From NCBI GenBank assembly GCA_013003515.1, contig JABDIW010000335.1:1-5491 (forward strand): a DNA stretch of 5,491 nt, in the 5' to 3' direction. A model generated the notes under the pieces. It did not search any database. It had not been told where the DNA came from and saw nothing but the letters and a program-made list of their open reading frames with translations. Positions 5,230 to 5,491 of the stretch are shown in pieces. The stretch's first letter is position 1. Every line of letters starts with the position of its first letter. This stretch comes from Acidimicrobiia bacterium. GTDB lineage: Bacteria > Actinomycetota > Acidimicrobiia > Spongiisociales > UBA5794. A program made the position numbers and the translations under genes.

Positions 5230-5491
5230 ATGGCTTCAACAGATGTTGAAACAAGATCGATTGAATCGAGAGCAGCCACATTTCGTGCGTTGAGCGACCC
5301 GATCCGGCTGTCGATTCTCGACCAGCTGAACCGAGACCAACGCTGTGTCTGCGATCTCCAAGAAGCGCTGGACGTTGCGCCGAACCTCTTGTCGTATCAC
5401 CTCAGGATCTTGCGGGAGGCGGGCCTGGTGGCGTCGACCCGTCGGGGCCGATGGGTCGACTACCGACTGGCCGACGACGCTGCCGCAACCG
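5230..5491 (+). CDS. ArsR/SmtB-family metal-sensing repressor, 5' part
   Basis: The first 87 codons are present; the 3' end lies beyond the window. ArsR/SmtB proteins are small dimeric winged-helix repressors that leave their operator when they bind a metal or metalloid. FRALSDPIRLSILDQL (18-33) is the typical first helix pair. Cys39-Val-Cys41-Asp42-Leu begins the next helix and matches the CVCDL arsenite/antimonite (or soft-metal) site of ArsR proteins. The recognition helix is around NLLSYHLRILREAGLV (52-67), followed by the wing STRRGRWVDYRL (69-80). Any C-terminal third ligand cannot be judged. The target may be arsenic or another thiophilic metal; the regulated genes probably lie downstream. 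The gene has a TATACT box just before its ATG and a palindrome in its first codons, pointing to autorepression. Its first 15 codons are richer in A/T than the rest, in line with that double use. Confidence 0.88.
   Translation, partial: MASTDVETRSIESRAATFRALSDPIRLSILDQLNRDQRCVCDLQEALDVAPNLLSYHLRILREAGLVASTRRGRWVDYRLADDAAAT
5235..5250 (+). promoter_or_regulatory. Probable ArsR-type operator inside the coding start
   Basis: TTCAACA-GA-TGTTGAA is a perfect 7-2-7 inverted repeat. Read as TTCAA-N6-TTGAA it has the half-site spacing of many ArsR/SmtB operators (family pattern close to ATCAA-N6-TTGAT, from memory). It covers codons 2-7 of the regulator and would lie at about +6 to +21 of the transcript, where a bound dimer would block promoter clearance. 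Confidence 0.6.
5257..5269 (+). repeat. Second perfect palindrome in the regulator's early codons
   Basis: TCGATT-G-AATCGA is a 6-1-6 inverted repeat. Its centre is about 20.5 bases from the centre of the first palindrome, close to two helical turns. It could be a secondary operator half or a coincidence of codon use; its half-sites differ from those of the first palindrome. Confidence 0.3.

Overview
The window is GC-rich (roughly two-thirds G+C by eye), with GTG and TTG starts and several start codons placed directly behind a TANNNT -10 box. Together with the gene types, this suggests a free-living actinobacterium, possibly of the Acidimicrobiia. That assignment is an inference; there is no rRNA or other marker gene here.

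Left part (1-1668), all on the minus strand. A secreted lipoprotein gene (1668 to 1102) carries two copies of a cysteine-containing motif. It is followed by a short-chain dehydrogenase of the (3R)-hydroxyacyl-CoA dehydrogenase / MFE-2 type (1035 to 130). The 5' part of another gene starts four bases after the dehydrogenase stop (GTG at 125) and runs off the window; it resembles the N-terminus of 5-formyltetrahydrofolate cyclo-ligase. The last two genes are probably translated from one mRNA.

Middle part (1669-3179), plus strand, divergent from the lipoprotein. A 52-residue single-pass membrane protein (1752-1910) is followed after 27 bases by a 413-residue protein with one N-terminal membrane anchor, a Thr/Pro/Gly linker and a beta-strand-rich outer domain that may be propeller-like (1938-3179).

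Right part (3180-5491). A 571-residue Cys-rich, right-handed beta-helix lipoprotein lies on the minus strand (4926 to 3211), convergent with the anchored protein. Its true start is a TTG behind a strong Shine-Dalgarno sequence. A 303-base gap with no convincing gene separates it from the divergent 5' part of an ArsR/SmtB-family regulator with a CVCD metal-site motif (5230 to beyond the window). The regulator has a TATACT box just before its ATG and a TTCAA-N6-TTGAA palindrome inside its first codons, which is probably its own operator.

Taken together, four exported or membrane-anchored proteins of unknown role lie between a lipid/folate metabolic pair and a metal-responsive regulator. The sequence does not show a complete new system. 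The most noteworthy signals are the repeated leaderless-start architecture, the operator embedded in the arsR-type coding sequence, and two short coding regions (1-125 and 1752-1910).
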